A stretch of DNA of 64,000 nucleotides from Rhinopithecus roxellana (lineage: Eukaryota > Chordata > Mammalia > Primates > Cercopithecidae), in contig NC_044565.1 of assembly GCF_007565055.1 (NCBI RefSeq), positions 45,085,711 to 45,149,710 of the forward strand, in the 5' to 3' direction. The position numbers and the translations under genes were made by a program. Under the pieces are notes generated by a model that did not search any database, had not been told where the DNA came from, and saw only the letters and a list, made by a program, of their open reading frames with translations. Below, one piece after another: positions 23,820 through 35,504 of the stretch. Position 1 is the first letter of the stretch; every line of letters begins with the position of its first letter.

Positions 23820-23920
23820 GAAGTGTGGGCCTAAGGCGACTTGCCCAAAGTCACAACTAATAGGTCATGCAATCAGGAAGGAGTGCCAGGCACTCTGATT
23901 TGAGAACCTACTGAACAAAA
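23820..23920 (-). repeat. MIR SINE fragment, antisense
   Basis: The stretch 'gacttgcccaaagtcacaac' followed by 'taataggtcatgcaatcagg' is the MIR core reverse complement. Short. Confidence 0.5.
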
Positions 23921-23968
23921 TTGCCACTTGGGCTTTTGAGACATGCTTCATAGTTTTATCCTTTCTTT

Positions 23969-23975
<7 letters not shown>

Positions 23976-24007
<32 letters not shown>
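23976..24007. repeat. Poly-A tract (32 A)
   Basis: A pure A run with no recognisable retroposon body on its 5' side. Confidence 0.9.
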
Positions 24008-24012
<5 letters not shown>

Positions 24013-25099
24013 AAAGCAGAGTTCTAATGTCATCTTAGAAAAGATTAGGGAAAACTAGTAATCCTACAGCAAAGGTGGTGTGCCCTCATGATTCAGGAAT
24101 TACTTTGTAGAATGATTTTGCAAATAAGTGCGTGTTGGGTGCCTCTCTCAGCAGGCTATGTGAGAATCCCATCAGAAAGGGGCAGAGGACATGGCGCCAT
24201 TCTGAAGCTTGGTCTGTCTAGTTCAAAGAGTTTCCCAAGAAAAGATGGCTCTATTAAGAGTTTCAAACTATAAACACAGGTTTGACCTAATCCCCAAACG
24301 TGAAGTTAGGTCACTCTGCCTAGCACTTTCAACAATAGCGGCAGGGCTGGCTGATAAAGAAATATTCTGTTGTTATTCATATTAATTTTATAAAATCATT
24401 TTGCCAAAGTGAAGGGAATTTTGTTCCTCAAAAAGAAAAAAAATTATAAAAACCACACCATCTTGGTAGCTTACTTGTGGTAGGAAGTGATTCTAGAATC
24501 ATTATGCCTTCCCTGCAAGTTCCATTCTTCCTCCCCACAGAGGCAAAATCATTGATTTTTTTTTTTTTAGCACAAAGTAGCTATGGAAAAATTTTCAGTG
24601 ATTTCCTGTCTTATATTCTGATGCATCAGAGCAAAAGAAGGTACAAAATTGTATTGATTAAGATCAAGCATGAAGTATGCAGCAAAACTTTATCACCATT
24701 TTCAAAACTGACAAAATCAAAGCAGCTTGGTAAGTGAACTTAATTGAGTTCAGAAAACCTCAATACATTTCTCCTCCTTAAAGTAACTGAAATTTTTATT
24801 CTTCGCCTTTCATGCCAGGGAGGGCACATGTTTGACAAGGATTAAATCGGTCATCTTGTACATTCTCCCTTTGGAGAGCAGAAAGAAAACAGAAGTGTCA
24901 GAGCACAGTATGGTGGGAGCTGGGTGATTGTAACAACCCTTTGCATCCCCATGCCACACCTGCGAACCAGGCTACAGTCTAGGGTGTCTCAAAATTATGG
25001 AGCATCAGGCAATGTGGATTGGACACACCTCTTTCCAGAGCCTGTGTAGGTATACCATACCAACATTTGGTGCATTTCTATGGCAAGGACAGCATCACC

Positions 25100-25136
25100 T
25101 CCAGGGAGTTACAATCCAGGGAGTTACAATCCAGGG
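25100..25136. repeat. Tandem repeat, 15-bp unit, about 2.5 copies
   Basis: The unit tccagggagttacaa occurs twice, followed by a third partial copy (tccaggg). Confidence 0.92.
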
Positions 25137-26715
25137 TGTGGCCTTTCCACACCACATATGTGAGTGCAAACTGCCCACTACTGGGAAACTCTTGAGGGTC
25201 TCCCAATTCTGGCCTCTTATCTCTGACACCTCCTAAGCTAAAGGATACCCTTGAGTACATTTATCTTCTTTCTGCCATATGCCAACAAGTTGTAGCTGCT
25301 GTTTTTCCTCTTTTTTTTTTTTTTTTTCTGGCAACTCTGCACTCTGCACCCATAAAAAGAACTTCATCTTCATCCACTGAAATTTTATCTCCTCAAAAAC
25401 AGAGCAATTTCTCTTTATAAATATTAGCACTGCTTCCTGAAATATGATTACACTGGAAGAAGGAATCTCACATCACAACCCAAAGACCCTTGGGTTCTTC
25501 TGGACTCTCAAGAACATTTTTATGAACTAATGGGTTTCAGTTTGTATAACAGTATTTTATTCAGCACTTAAATTCACCTATTGCCTTCACAGCCTGCATC
25601 ACTTTACAGGCTAATGTCACACTTTCATACTTTCATAGCCCTTTTTCTCCAATCACTCAATTATTTATTTAACCCTGATACAATCCTCAGGAGTCAAGCT
25701 AGCATTGTCCTCATTTTCAAGGCAGAAAAATGGAGCAGTGAGTGTGTACATGGATAAGAGTATTATGTGTGTGACAGAAGAGGAGAATACACTGTTCCTT
25801 TTCACAGAATCAATCCACAATATGGCACTAGAACACATACCCTTTCTGAATTAGTCATTTACTGTGTCTCTCTGATGATAAATATATAGATTCACTGACC
25901 AATTAGCAGTGAAGTTACGAGAAAAAAAGAGGTTTAAAAAAATTATCACATGTGGCCACAAACCTTAGAAACCAGAAATACATACAGTTCTACAAAGAAT
26001 TTCTCTGTAGATAACTTTTTTCTTCTAAACTTTTTCTATTCTCATTTTTTTAAAGAACATTGATGAGTAAAGAGCAAATTGACAATAAATCATTGTAGGA
26101 TTATATTGTTCCATCATTAATTCTCCTGTAGGTTAAGCTTAGTGGTATTTTTTTTCCTTGTCTATGTTTGTTTTTGCTTTGAAATTATGAAACTTATTTT
26201 GCTTTGAAATTGCAGAAAGCAGAATGGAGTAGATGGTATCTTACATTTCAAAAAGTTACTTGGATTAGTAATTCAGTTAGACACCTTCCTCACCCTTCCT
26301 CTTATCCTCAAATCCAGACAAATTCTATCGTAGAAGATAATTGTATTCCCCTCCTGCAATCACTTTGACTTATAAACTTGATTTGTTTTTAATGTCTTTT
26401 AAATATCTTAGATAATAGTTATCATACATGACATATAATTCAGCATAAGTTTTAATGTTACCTTTTCTTTGACCTTTGCTCTCATGATGGGCAGACATCA
26501 GGGCTAATTGTGTAGGATCAGTTGGGTTACGTACAATATATCACAGAAGCAGCAAGGCTGTTCCCAAGGAACTGAAATGACACCAGATGACAAAAATCTT
26601 CCAAACAATCCAAACAGGGAATTTCTTTTTCAAACGTTACATCAAAAATTGATTAATTGGATTAGCAGGAAAAAAGTACTCTTAAAGGAAATCTCATTTC
26701 AATTTCATAAAAAGG

Positions 26716-26765
26716 GTCACCTCTATTTTCATTATTCCATATCTCTGTCACCTCTATTTTCATTA
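26716..26765. repeat. Direct repeat, 19 bp, 31 bp apart
   Basis: The identical 19-mer gtcacctctattttcatta occurs at 26716-26734 and 26747-26765. A local duplication with a 12-bp spacer. Confidence 0.9.
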
Positions 26766-27120
26766 GGAAGAACAGAATCACAGGGAGAGACACATTATAG
26801 AAGTGACTGTTTGAGAAGGAAGTAGGTGCTAGAAGATAGCTGGACCTAAAGGGAAAGCTGCATTTCATAAAAGACAGTGCTTACTTTTAATAAGGGAACA
26901 GAGATGGGATGAGAGAGGAGCAAATGGAAAGTTATAAAGTGCTGGCAATGCTCTAATCCTTGAGATGGGTGGTAGGTTCATGGATAAAAATATATATCAC
27001 TGATTTGTTACACATATTTTTGTATCATCAAACATGAAATTTTGAATTATGTCAGCAGCATCACAACTCACAGAAATTAGAGCTTATTCTTCTATGAAAG
27101 TTTTCTACCACTTTTTATTT

Positions 27121-27289
27121 ATTCAGGTATGTATTTATTTACTGAGACAAGTCTTGCTCTGTCACCCAGGCTGGAGTGCAGTGGTGAGATCTCGGCTCAC
27201 TGCAACCTCCACCTCCCGGGTTCCAGCGACTCTCCTGTCTCAGCCTACCAGGTAGCTGGGATTACAGGCATTAGCCACCATGCCTGGCC
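27121..27289 (-). mobile_element. FRAM-like free right Alu monomer, antisense
   Basis: A single Alu-arm copy runs from 'gagacaagtcttgctctgtc' to 'ccaccatgcctggcc' and is only about 150 bp plus a TTTA-type tail. The end, where 'gctgggattacagg' leads directly to the Alu 5' terminus, fits a FRAM monomer. A dimeric Alu with an internal deletion would look similar. Flanks 'ccacttttt' at 27108-27116 and from 27289 look like a target duplication. Confidence 0.7.
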
Positions 27290-27413
27290 CACTTTTTTTT
27301 TTTTTTTTTTTAAGCTAGGATTATGCAGTGGGAAATTCTAGGGAGCAAATAATCTAGGACAAGGTTAAAACTCCCTAGTCTCACTCTGATTTACTAACAA
27401 AAAGCATCTTTCT

Positions 27414-27711
27414 GGCTGGGCACTGTTGCTCACACTTACAATCTCAGCACTTTTGGGAAGCCAAGGCAGGCGGATCACCTGAGGCCACGAGTTCAAGACC
27501 AGCTTGGCCAACATGGTGAAATCCCATGTCTACAAAAACACAAAATTTAGCCAGGCATGATGGTGGGTGCCTGTAATCCCAGCTACTTGGGAGGCTGTGG
27601 CGGGAGAATTGCTGGAGCCCGGGAAGCAGAGGTTGCACTGAGTCGATATCATGCCATTGCATTCCAGTCTGGGTGAGAGAGCGAGACTCTGTCTCAAAAC
27701 AAAACAAAATA
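27414..27711 (+). mobile_element. Alu SINE with 14-bp target duplication
   Basis: A complete dimer from GGCTGGGCAC to 'ctgtctcaaaacaaaacaaa'. Direct repeats at 27399-27412 and 27712-27725 (aaaaagcatctttc against aaaaagcatatttc) flank it. AluS-like with several substitutions. Confidence 0.92.
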
Positions 27712-27725
27712 AAAAAGCATATTTC

Positions 27726-28535
27726 CAAACCAGTAGGGTAGACATTTCAACTGCTTCACCAAGGCCCTCTTGTGTAGACTCTTACCCCTTCCATTCTGTT
27801 ATTACTTCTACTAGCCTGCCACAACACTGACAATTTTACACGTTAGAAATTGTTTTTTGGAATTAGGAAATTTTTTTCCCTCTGTGGCATATGAGAGCTT
27901 CTCATCTGTTGCATGAAAGTGTGTTGAGAACCATAGTTCTTAACACTTCCACCTGAATTCATCTAGCACAGGCTTTCTAGGCAACTATCTGAAGACAAGA
28001 GTTCTTGGGAATGAAACTTGAGACTGGTAAGCTGTTTGATCCCCCTGCAGGCAAGAGGGAAATGGAAAGTTTATAAATAAACCCCAAACTGAGGCACCAT
28101 CCTGAAAGACAATCTTAAATTATGGAATGTAATAGAATTATTTAACTGTGAAGCCACTAAAAATTTTAGGATTTTAGGGGAGTGAGATATTCCCAAATAA
28201 TGAAAACCCTAAAATTGATCCACAGGACAGCTGGCGATTCCTGGGCTCAAAAACAAATGAATCCAGGCATTTTGAGAGGAGCATGAAGATACTAGAAGCA
28301 GTCTTTTCTAGAGCAAAGTCTTTGGAGCTGACTCACCATGCTAGAGACCATCATTGCACTGCTCAATACTTCTTCTTGGGCTAGGTGAGTCTTGGGAATA
28401 AAAGCTAGATTGAGGTACCCAAAAGCCAGGGTTGCGAATGTGACTGACCAAGGGTTAATTGTCAACTTTGAAGACAGAGCAAGAGAGATCTGTGTCACTA
28501 TCCTAAACAGAGATCACTTTAGTGAGACCATCTGT
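27726..28535. other. Unassigned DNA
   Basis: No repeat family or gene is recognised. Confidence 0.45.
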
Positions 28536-28900
28536 ATCAGTCAGGATCCCAGAAAGAAACAAATCCAATTCAGATGGCACAAGAAACCGTTAAAAAAACA
28601 AAAAACAAAAAAAAAGTTCTTAGAAATATAGGCACCATTAAAAAACAGAGTGTTGAGATAACCAGAGATTGGCAAAGCAAGAACAAGAAGCATAAATAGT
28701 GCTATGGAGGCTTATTGGAACTGGAATCTCCCTGATAGGAGCAGTAATAATGAAGGCATATAGCCACTGCTAGAAATTCAGCCCAAAGCAAGCACCCAAC
28801 TTCAACCTCTCTCTCCTCTTGCCTGTCCACTTCCAACAGGGGCTTAAAACCAAGGGAGGCTTGATGATGCAGACTTGGAAGACTGGCCTCCTGGGGCCCA
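28536..28900 (-). repeat. Possible old LTR remnant, antisense
   Basis: The opening 'tgtatcagtcaggatcccag' followed by 'aaagaaacaaatccaattca' resembles the antisense end of ERVL-type LTRs, which commonly read TGTATYAGTCAGG. An A-rich interruption lies near 28590-28615. The rest is too diverged for a family name. Confidence 0.35.
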
Positions 28901-29339
28901 GAAGAGGGTGAATTAGGCTAAAGAATAGAACTTAGGTATGGGGGACAAGAGGTCAAATGGAGTACAATGAGCACATCATCTAAAATATCAAATCATCAGG
29001 GATGAAAAATATTAAGTGGTCAGGGATGAATGGATAACAACAGATGACTCCAAAGCACTGGGTCAACAAATGATTAAATACAGGAGGGCTGGGTCTAGAG
29101 AGAGACCACAAGAAACCATGCACGTCAGTGAGAAGGAAGAGGCTGGGGAGGGTGGGCATTTGACTACTGACCAAACTACATAATATCAACCATAATATCA
29201 ACATACATATAGAGTCTTCACTCCAGCCTCACTGACTCTCCTCAAATTTCCTTCTCAAAAATTCTTAAAGGGGGCCTATATACATGCTTTTCCCTCTTTG
29301 TGAATAACCCAACCCTCTCATTCTTCTTTCATACTCAGT
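28901..29339. other. Unassigned DNA
   Basis: No repeat family or gene is recognised. Confidence 0.4.
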
Positions 29340-29620
29340 TAAATCCCTCAAGGAAACACTGACCGCCCCATCAAGGTCACCTTCATGTTGTCACATGCTC
29401 TTATAGAACCATATACTCTGCCTTCACAGCACTTTTCACATTCACAATTTTTATATTTAGTTGTGGGTTGTGTGATTTCTCAATTAATGTTTGTTTTCTT
29501 CCTGTGCGATGAACCAGATAATAATAGAAATTCTGTTTTTCTTATCATTGCATCCCCAGTGGGTAATATATATAAGGAATTCAATAGGTATTTTATAAGC
29601 AAATAATTTTTATTAGAAAA
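29340..29620 (+). repeat. L2 LINE 3' end
   Basis: The order 'ggaaacactgaccgcccc', 'ttatcattgcatccccagtg' and 'aggaattcaataggtatttt' follows the 3' UTR of L2. Confidence 0.55.
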
Positions 29621-29844
29621 TAAATGTCCTTAACTCATAGCAGTTGGATGGCTTAGAAAAGGGCTGGCATTATAAATTAAGAAATAATATCTAGCCTTTC
29701 TATATTGTGCAGCAAGAAAATGTGACATTCCAGGTGTACAGTGTTGGAGTTTGCACTGGACACTTGCTAAAAATAGCAAGACGTATTTTATTAGATTTAT
29801 GTCAGTAAGGGAGAGAGACTACAGTATAGAACTGAGCTCAACTC

Positions 29845-30460
29845 CAAGTTAAATGGGAAAGGAAGACTTTATTTAAGACTGCTGCAATAGGGGAGAGAGA
29901 ATGAAATTAGTACCATTACAAAAAAGGGCTCAGTTTTTAAGCACTGGGGTGAACTAGTGGAAAATTACCAGAGAAGCTAGGAAGGAGTTTGTTCAATGTC
30001 ATTAAGTCATCACTGTTTGCTAACTAGAGCTTAATGAAGTTAGGCTTCTACCATCCCAGACATTGAGAGATACAAGGGCTATCTTTCTTGATGATGGCAT
30101 TTCACACAGATGGCTCCAAGTCCTTGAGAAAGACATTTCTGGGTTGAAGATTTACATCTCAAAGGGGCAGAGAACGGATTTTAAAATTCAAGTTTTCTAA
30201 AGTAAATGATCTAAGAAAAGGGAGGTCAGGAGCCTATGATTAAGGAAGAAATCTGTCTAAAGTTCAGTCAAGCTGAAGGGAACATTAATACTACTATGTT
30301 TAACCATGTTTTATCACTTTTACAGATTTTAAACAGTATAACCTTAAAGCAGAAACATTCTCAGAACCAGTGCATTTTCTAATTCAGCATGAGAAGCACC
30401 TGGTATGAGTGAGTAGGAGCAAAAGATTATATGATGATAGCAAAAAGCCTCTTAAAGAAA
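29845..30460 (-). repeat. Possible antisense ERV1-type LTR
   Basis: The stretch 'ggaagactttatttaagact' carries an AATAAA signal on the minus strand (29868-29873). Further right are 'gtcattaagtcatcactg', 'gatttacatctcaaaggggc' and 'gtaaatgatctaagaaaagg', an order I associate with antisense class I LTRs. No clean termini or target duplication were found, so the limits are approximate. Confidence 0.4.
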
Positions 30461-30731
30461 GAAAATAATCTGCCTCTGTGGTTTCCAATTACATCCTCTC
30501 AGCTATTGCACTGAAAATAGAATCATCCTTGGTAATTATGGAAGAGGTATCTTGGAAGAAAGAGGTATTTACACTAAATGCCAAGTCAGCAAGCAATGGC
30601 ACAGGAAATTAATTCCACCCCCTTGTGCTGACTTCCACCGCGGAGTCTGACATGTTGACTACACACCTCCCCAGCCTGGGAATCCCAGTGACTGTTGGGG
30701 GTCAGCAGCAAGCTGACAATTCACTGCAGAC

Positions 30732-30732
<1 letters not shown>

Positions 30733-30770
<38 letters not shown>
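30733..30770. repeat. Poly-A tract (38 A)
   Basis: A pure A run after 'cactgcagacc'. No Alu or L1 body precedes it. Confidence 0.93.
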
Positions 30771-30771
<1 letters not shown>

Positions 30772-32200
30772 AAAGAAAACATCAAATCAGGTTATAAAAC
30801 AAGGAAAGCTCTCAAGGAACTAAGTACAGCTAACAATGTAGGTCATTAGTTTCTCAGACTCTTGTACAATAACTGTTGCAGTTAGTTTTCTCTAAAATAT
30901 AACCAATGTAATAAAAAGCACATTTGGATTTGGCATGGAGAAGCAAAATTGCTGCAGATATGTACATTGAGGCCATAGACTACATTGCCACTCCAGCTCA
31001 GCTTTATGTTGACTCAGATATGTGGATCTTAAGTGGAGATATATGCCTCAAATGCACCATCACCCCACCCCAGAGAGGCGACCTTCATGCCCTCAGCTCC
31101 ATCCCTTCTGCAGTTTCAGCTGTTTGCAGAATTCCTGCTTTCCACTTGGAGAAAGCAAGTCTGTTCATTAGTCCTGGTACTCTGAGTTTCCGTTTATTTA
31201 AGCTAATCGGCTTCCTGCCTCTGATGAGAAAAGGACGGACGCACGATCCAGGCTTATTTCTCTCTTCTTCCCTCTCCTTTTTAAGGAAAATGGACATCTG
31301 ATTTCTGTTCTTTTCTCCCTTTATTTTTCCCAGAGCTGTAGAGACTGACATGCTGATGATTCAGCAATTGTGCTGTTCGGGAAATTTTAATGAAGGGGAA
31401 GGGAGAAAATATTATTTATTAAGGGGACTTTATCTTCAGTAAAATTGAGAGTTTGTGACGCAGAATTTTTTTCATTGCTTAAATGATCACCGGCCCCAAA
31501 GTGGAGCTGGCGTCTCCTGACCTTCTGTGTCTCCCTCACCTCCCTTTGTGGCTTTGCTTTCCACCGTTTCTTCCTACAATAGGCAGTGTGTTTTCCCAGT
31601 CTCTGTCTGCCCTCCATTCCTCCAGCTCTGGATGAAGCCCATTAACTCCTTTGGCTCTTAGGTCATTCAGCAAGTTAATGACTGAACTGCAGGAAACCCT
31701 GGTTGCCTCATACTTCACCTCCACCGACACAGTGGGCATGCGTGGGGCATGCCTTCGCACACAATTCATCCTGCAATTTCAAAATAGACAGTTCATCTTT
31801 ATGCTTTAGAATTTCCAAAGATTTTAAAGAGATTGCATCAGCATCTACTAAAATCTCTTTTGTTTCACTGACAGCTTTAAAACATCATCTTCTCTGGCTT
31901 CAAAATTACAGATGTCATTTTTAATGATCAATGTTATTTGTCATTCCAGAGGATAGTCTCTGCTGAGAATTACAAAGATGCCTTTGTGAGGCAGGGCCAG
32001 GAGCCCAGAGTAAATCAGTGGATGGTTTTATGGCGACCCAAGTGACATAGCTGAAGTAATCGCGTGGAAAGTGACACCAGACTCTAAATAACACTCCCTT
32101 CCACATTGCCTCTGACCTATAGCTCATTTGTTCCAGTTGCCTCTAACTGAATATGCCTTCAGTCTAGAGCATGTGAGAACACTCAGTGAATCATTATCTG
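30771..32200. other. Repeat-free island, higher GC, several CpGs
   Basis: No transposon is recognised over 1.4 kb, which is unusual for this window. Several CpGs survive, for example 'ggacggacgcacgatcc' near 31235 and 'atcaccggccc' near 31487. An open stretch on the plus strand (30924-31301) begins at a TTG, not an ATG, and I do not recognise the translation. The segment could be conserved noncoding DNA or an untranslated exon, but nothing in it proves function. Confidence 0.4.
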
Positions 32201-32204
32201 ATGG

Positions 32205-32310
32205 GCAATAGCCTTCAGCCTGTGCTACATCACTAGTCAGCTGTGTGACTTACTCCATGTCAATTAACCTCTCTGAGCCTCCATTTCCACAACTATAAAG
32301 AGATCTTTGG
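32205..32310 (+). repeat. MIR SINE
   Basis: The block 'agtcagctgtgtgacttact' followed by 'caattaacctctctgagcct' is MIR core. Confidence 0.7.
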
Positions 32311-32407
32311 CGCAAACTCTGAGTCACAGTTCACCCTTCCCACACACTGTGTTATATCATCTATGCCCTTGTGAATATGAGTCCCAATGCAGGTATTATA
32401 CGGGGGC

Positions 32408-33098
32408 TTATATTACTACCATAGCAAATTGCCACAAACTTGGTGGTTTGTAACAACACCACTTATTATCTCATAATTTCTACAGGTCAGAAGTGTAAGT
32501 ACAGTGTGGTTTGGTTCTCAGCTTAGCATCCCACAGGCCTAAAATCAAGGTGTCTGACAAGCCAGGCTTTTATCTAGAGTCAGGCCTAAAATCAAGGTGT
32601 CAGACAAGCTGGGCTCTTATCTAGAGTTTTTGGGGGAATAACCCACTTCCAGGCTCCTTTAGATTATTGGCCAAATTCTGTTCCTTGGAGTTGTAAAGTT
32701 GAGGTCTCCAGTTCCTTTCTTGCTGTCACTTACACCCTGAGGAATGAAAACATTCTTAGCTTGCATTTCTTAGCACATGGTCCCCACCACCTACAAAGCT
32801 AGAAATGGTACCTCGAATCTCCTTTGTGCTTCAAATCTCTGACTTCCTCTTCTACTGCTAGCCAAATAAAATATTCTGCTTTATAAGGGCTTATGTGATT
32901 AGACTATGCCCAAACAATAATCCAGGATAATCTCCCTATTTTAACATCAAACAATTAGCAATATTAATTACATATCCCAAATCCTCTTCTTCTGGTAACA
33001 TCATATTTTCATGGGTGTGATATCATATTCACGGTCATAGGAATTAAGGTATAAAATCTTGAGGGAGGAAGTGCATTTTAAAAATCCTGCCTAAGACA
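32408..33098 (-). mobile_element. Antisense MLT1-type LTR with internal duplication
   Basis: The plus strand has 'agcaaattgccacaaacttg', 'cctaaaatcaaggtgtc', 'aataatccaggataatctcc' and 'aaatcctgcctaagaca'. This is the same family type as the LTR at 908-1410. It is longer than usual, partly because of the 47-bp tandem duplication at 32534-32627. Confidence 0.65.
32534..32627. repeat. Tandem duplication, 47-bp unit
   Basis: Copy one (32534-32580) and copy two (32581-32627) both start caggcctaaaatcaaggtgt and end in tatctagagt. They differ at only a few positions. The duplication arose within the LTR. Confidence 0.93.
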
Positions 33099-33118
33099 AG
33101 TATCTGGACCTAAACATT

Positions 33119-33220
33119 GAGAAGAATTTTGACTTCTATACACTATTATGTTAGTGTATAGTATATAGAGTCTATAACATAAAACTAACATAATAGTGTA
33201 CAGAGGCCAAAATTCTTCTC
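33119..33220. repeat. Long imperfect inverted repeat (37-nt arms)
   Basis: The left arm (33119-33155) and right arm (33184-33220) are reverse complements apart from about four mismatches. They are separated by a 28-nt AT-rich loop that itself contains a near-palindrome (tatagagtctata). The arms begin gagaagaatttt and end aaaattcttctc. No known MITE (for example MADE1) matches. It may be a template-switch product or an unrecognised palindromic element. Confidence 0.9.
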
Positions 33221-34040
33221 CTGTACTGCCTAAATGGATTTGGGTCCTCGTGTAAATAAGACTGGAATTTACTGTGTGACTCTGGACCACAACTATATAA
33301 GAATAAAAGATGCTTAGGCTAATATTGAGGCAGCATTGACTGCCTGTAAATTTTTTTAAAACTCTTAAAAAAGAGAGAGAATATTGGACACTTTGAGACC
33401 TATACACATGCCTGCCAAGGTGATAGACTGGGATACCCAAGAGAGCAGATGCCCCTGAAGAAGACTAGAATCGCCACCAACGCTGTAACTCCACGAGACA
33501 GATCCAGAGACATCATTAAAACCACTCCAACAAGACACGCTGTGAGGCAGGAAAAAATGCAGAAGAAAGGCTGTGGGATTACATTTTCAAGACTGCAACT
33601 TTAGGGGAATTTAAAGAAGCCAGTCAATCTGATAAATAAGGGGAATAGTGACATTTCTGGAATATGGTAAATAGTATAGTCCCAGCAGATCCCTGTAGCA
33701 TTGATAGACAGCACATAAGCTACACAGGAAAGATACTGAAGATGGACCAGACTCAAACACAATCTGCCTATATAAAAATAGGAGGTAATTCAGTTTCAGA
33801 AAATAATTATATGGATTTAAGAGATAAATGGTGAATAATGTATCTAATAAAATAACAGATAAAACATATGTGATGTTTATAAACATCAAGTTGATAAATG
33901 CCTTTTTAAGATTAAAAGCAGAGAAATTCAGAAACGAAGCCTGATATCTTTTGCTATGTATGTTTTGAAGCATCTATACAGCTAGAAACTACCATCAGAA
34001 AAAGTAAAATCTAACAATGACTTTGCAAAAAATAAAATGT
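33221..34040. other. Unassigned DNA
   Basis: No clear repeat or gene. The AT-rich part after about 33600 may be an unrecognised extension of the L1 tail that follows. Confidence 0.4.
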
Positions 34041-34905
34041 ATGTATTTTTTGTAAGATAGATGACAGTGACTCATAAGTCTCACATATAAAGCTCATCTA
34101 GACCAATTATTAATATAACAATGGGAAATAATCAAAGGAATCAGACTAGCAAAAAGCAGAGAAAGAAATACGAATGACTGATAATCATATGCAAAAAACT
34201 ATCCATGGGTAACCAAAGTAAAAATATATAAGCAATAAAATACCATTCACTGCCTGAAAATTTTGTGATGAAATATAATATATATACAACTACTAGTGTT
34301 AACAAAAGCATGAGGAAGCAAATGCTCTCAGGTGATGCTACAGAAAATGTGCGCTGACTCAACCATCTAATAAAACACTTTTGGAATACAATCTGAAATG
34401 TGTATATACCCTTTATTCCAAAACATTCATTTTTAGAAATATACAAAAATAATCAACGATGTGCACAAATGTTTATCTGCAATAGTCTCCATGTAAGCAT
34501 TAGTCATTAGAGTGAAAAAATTGGAAGAAACTAAATGTCTGGCAATAGGGAACTGGTTATATAAATTTTGTGATCATATAATATAGTCATGAAAAATCAT
34601 GCTTTAGAAGAATACTAAATGGTGTGGAAAGGGTCGGGTTCATTATGCATCACAGAAGGAAAATAAGCAGCATGCAGAAAAATGTATTCACAGATGATAC
34701 AGTTTTGCAAAGAAAAATACATTCATGTGTAATATTAGTGTTTCATATGGAAAACAGATTAGAAAAGTAACACAATGATAATTTTATTTTTATATTGGGG
34801 ATGAGATTACGGAATATTTGGGGGCTTTGTGCAATCACAAGTTTTCTACAATGAATATTAGTATCAAAATAAAAATTAATTTTTAAAAATAAATGCCAAG
34901 AATGG
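34041..34905 (+). mobile_element. Old L1M 3' end
   Basis: This is the diverged ORF2 end and 3' UTR: 'ttggaagaaactaaatgtct', 'ggcaatagggaactggttat', 'gatgatacagttttgcaaag' and 'caagttttctacaatgaa', ending in an A-rich tail near 34890. The order matches L1MD/L1ME-type tails. Confidence 0.7.
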
Positions 34906-35504
34906 TGTAAACTTGGGAGTCTCAGTATAATCAGAAATGAAAAAGATGTAAATTCTAACTTGTGAAGGTTTGTTCCTGGGCATTTGCCCAAAGGCAATGG
35001 GTACACTTACCGTGTCCAAAAGGAAGTGGCAGTGACATGCTAACTACTGGGCTGACCAGCCACATAGGAATTCTTTTAATTGCCATTTTATGGAAATCCT
35101 ACCTACTTAACTAGTTTTCCCTGTCCAACTTCTCTCTTCAGAAAATTGTGCTTCTCCTAAATCCTCTTCTCTGCTTGTAACTTACAAGAATAATTAAAGA
35201 TAGTAATTTCAGGCACTCAGAAGGTAGAGATATCATGAATTCAAGTCATTCATACTTAGAAACTTGCATCAACAACGTGTCTGGTGCACAGCTGGAACGT
35301 GAGGTCGAGAATGTCTCATTCTATATAATTGCCTTTAGGATAAGGAGTTTTGACACCCACCTGGGCCACATTTTTTTCTGACTTTCAGCTAACATTGCCT
35401 GGAAACAATGTAATCCAACAGCAATTTTGACAGGTCTAGCTACCTTCTGAGAGTCAGTTTGAATAATATAGGCAAAAATCTCACTAAAAATGTTAATAAT
35501 ACTA
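34906..35504. other. Unassigned DNA
   Basis: No repeat family or gene is recognised. Confidence 0.4.

Larger units (their letters stand above)
24008..27107. other. Unassigned single-copy-looking DNA
   Basis: There is no gene in this 3.1-kb stretch. A possible antisense MIR remnant lies near 25650-25740 ('ctgatacaatcctcagg', 'cctcattttcaaggcag'). Small T runs occur at 24558-24570 and 25311-25328. Two small direct repeats are listed separately. Confidence 0.5.

Noticed and set aside
27444..27728. 94-codon minus-strand frame with Alu-type peptide text
   Set aside because: Translation of antisense Alu. Such frames occur in most Alus.
30924..31301. 125-codon open stretch on the plus strand
   Set aside because: It starts at TTG and has no ATG near its beginning. 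The antisense frame overlaps it equally well (31085-31351), and I recognise no domain.
33078..33440. 120-codon minus-strand open frame
   Set aside because: It runs through the inverted repeat and AT-rich DNA, the composition is aromatic- and Ser-rich as expected of random AT-rich frames, and there is no known motif.
33611..33973. 120-codon minus-strand open frame rich in Leu, Ile and Tyr
   Set aside because: A membrane-protein look arises from AT-rich antisense sequence. There are no homologous motifs, and an adjacent similar frame supports chance.
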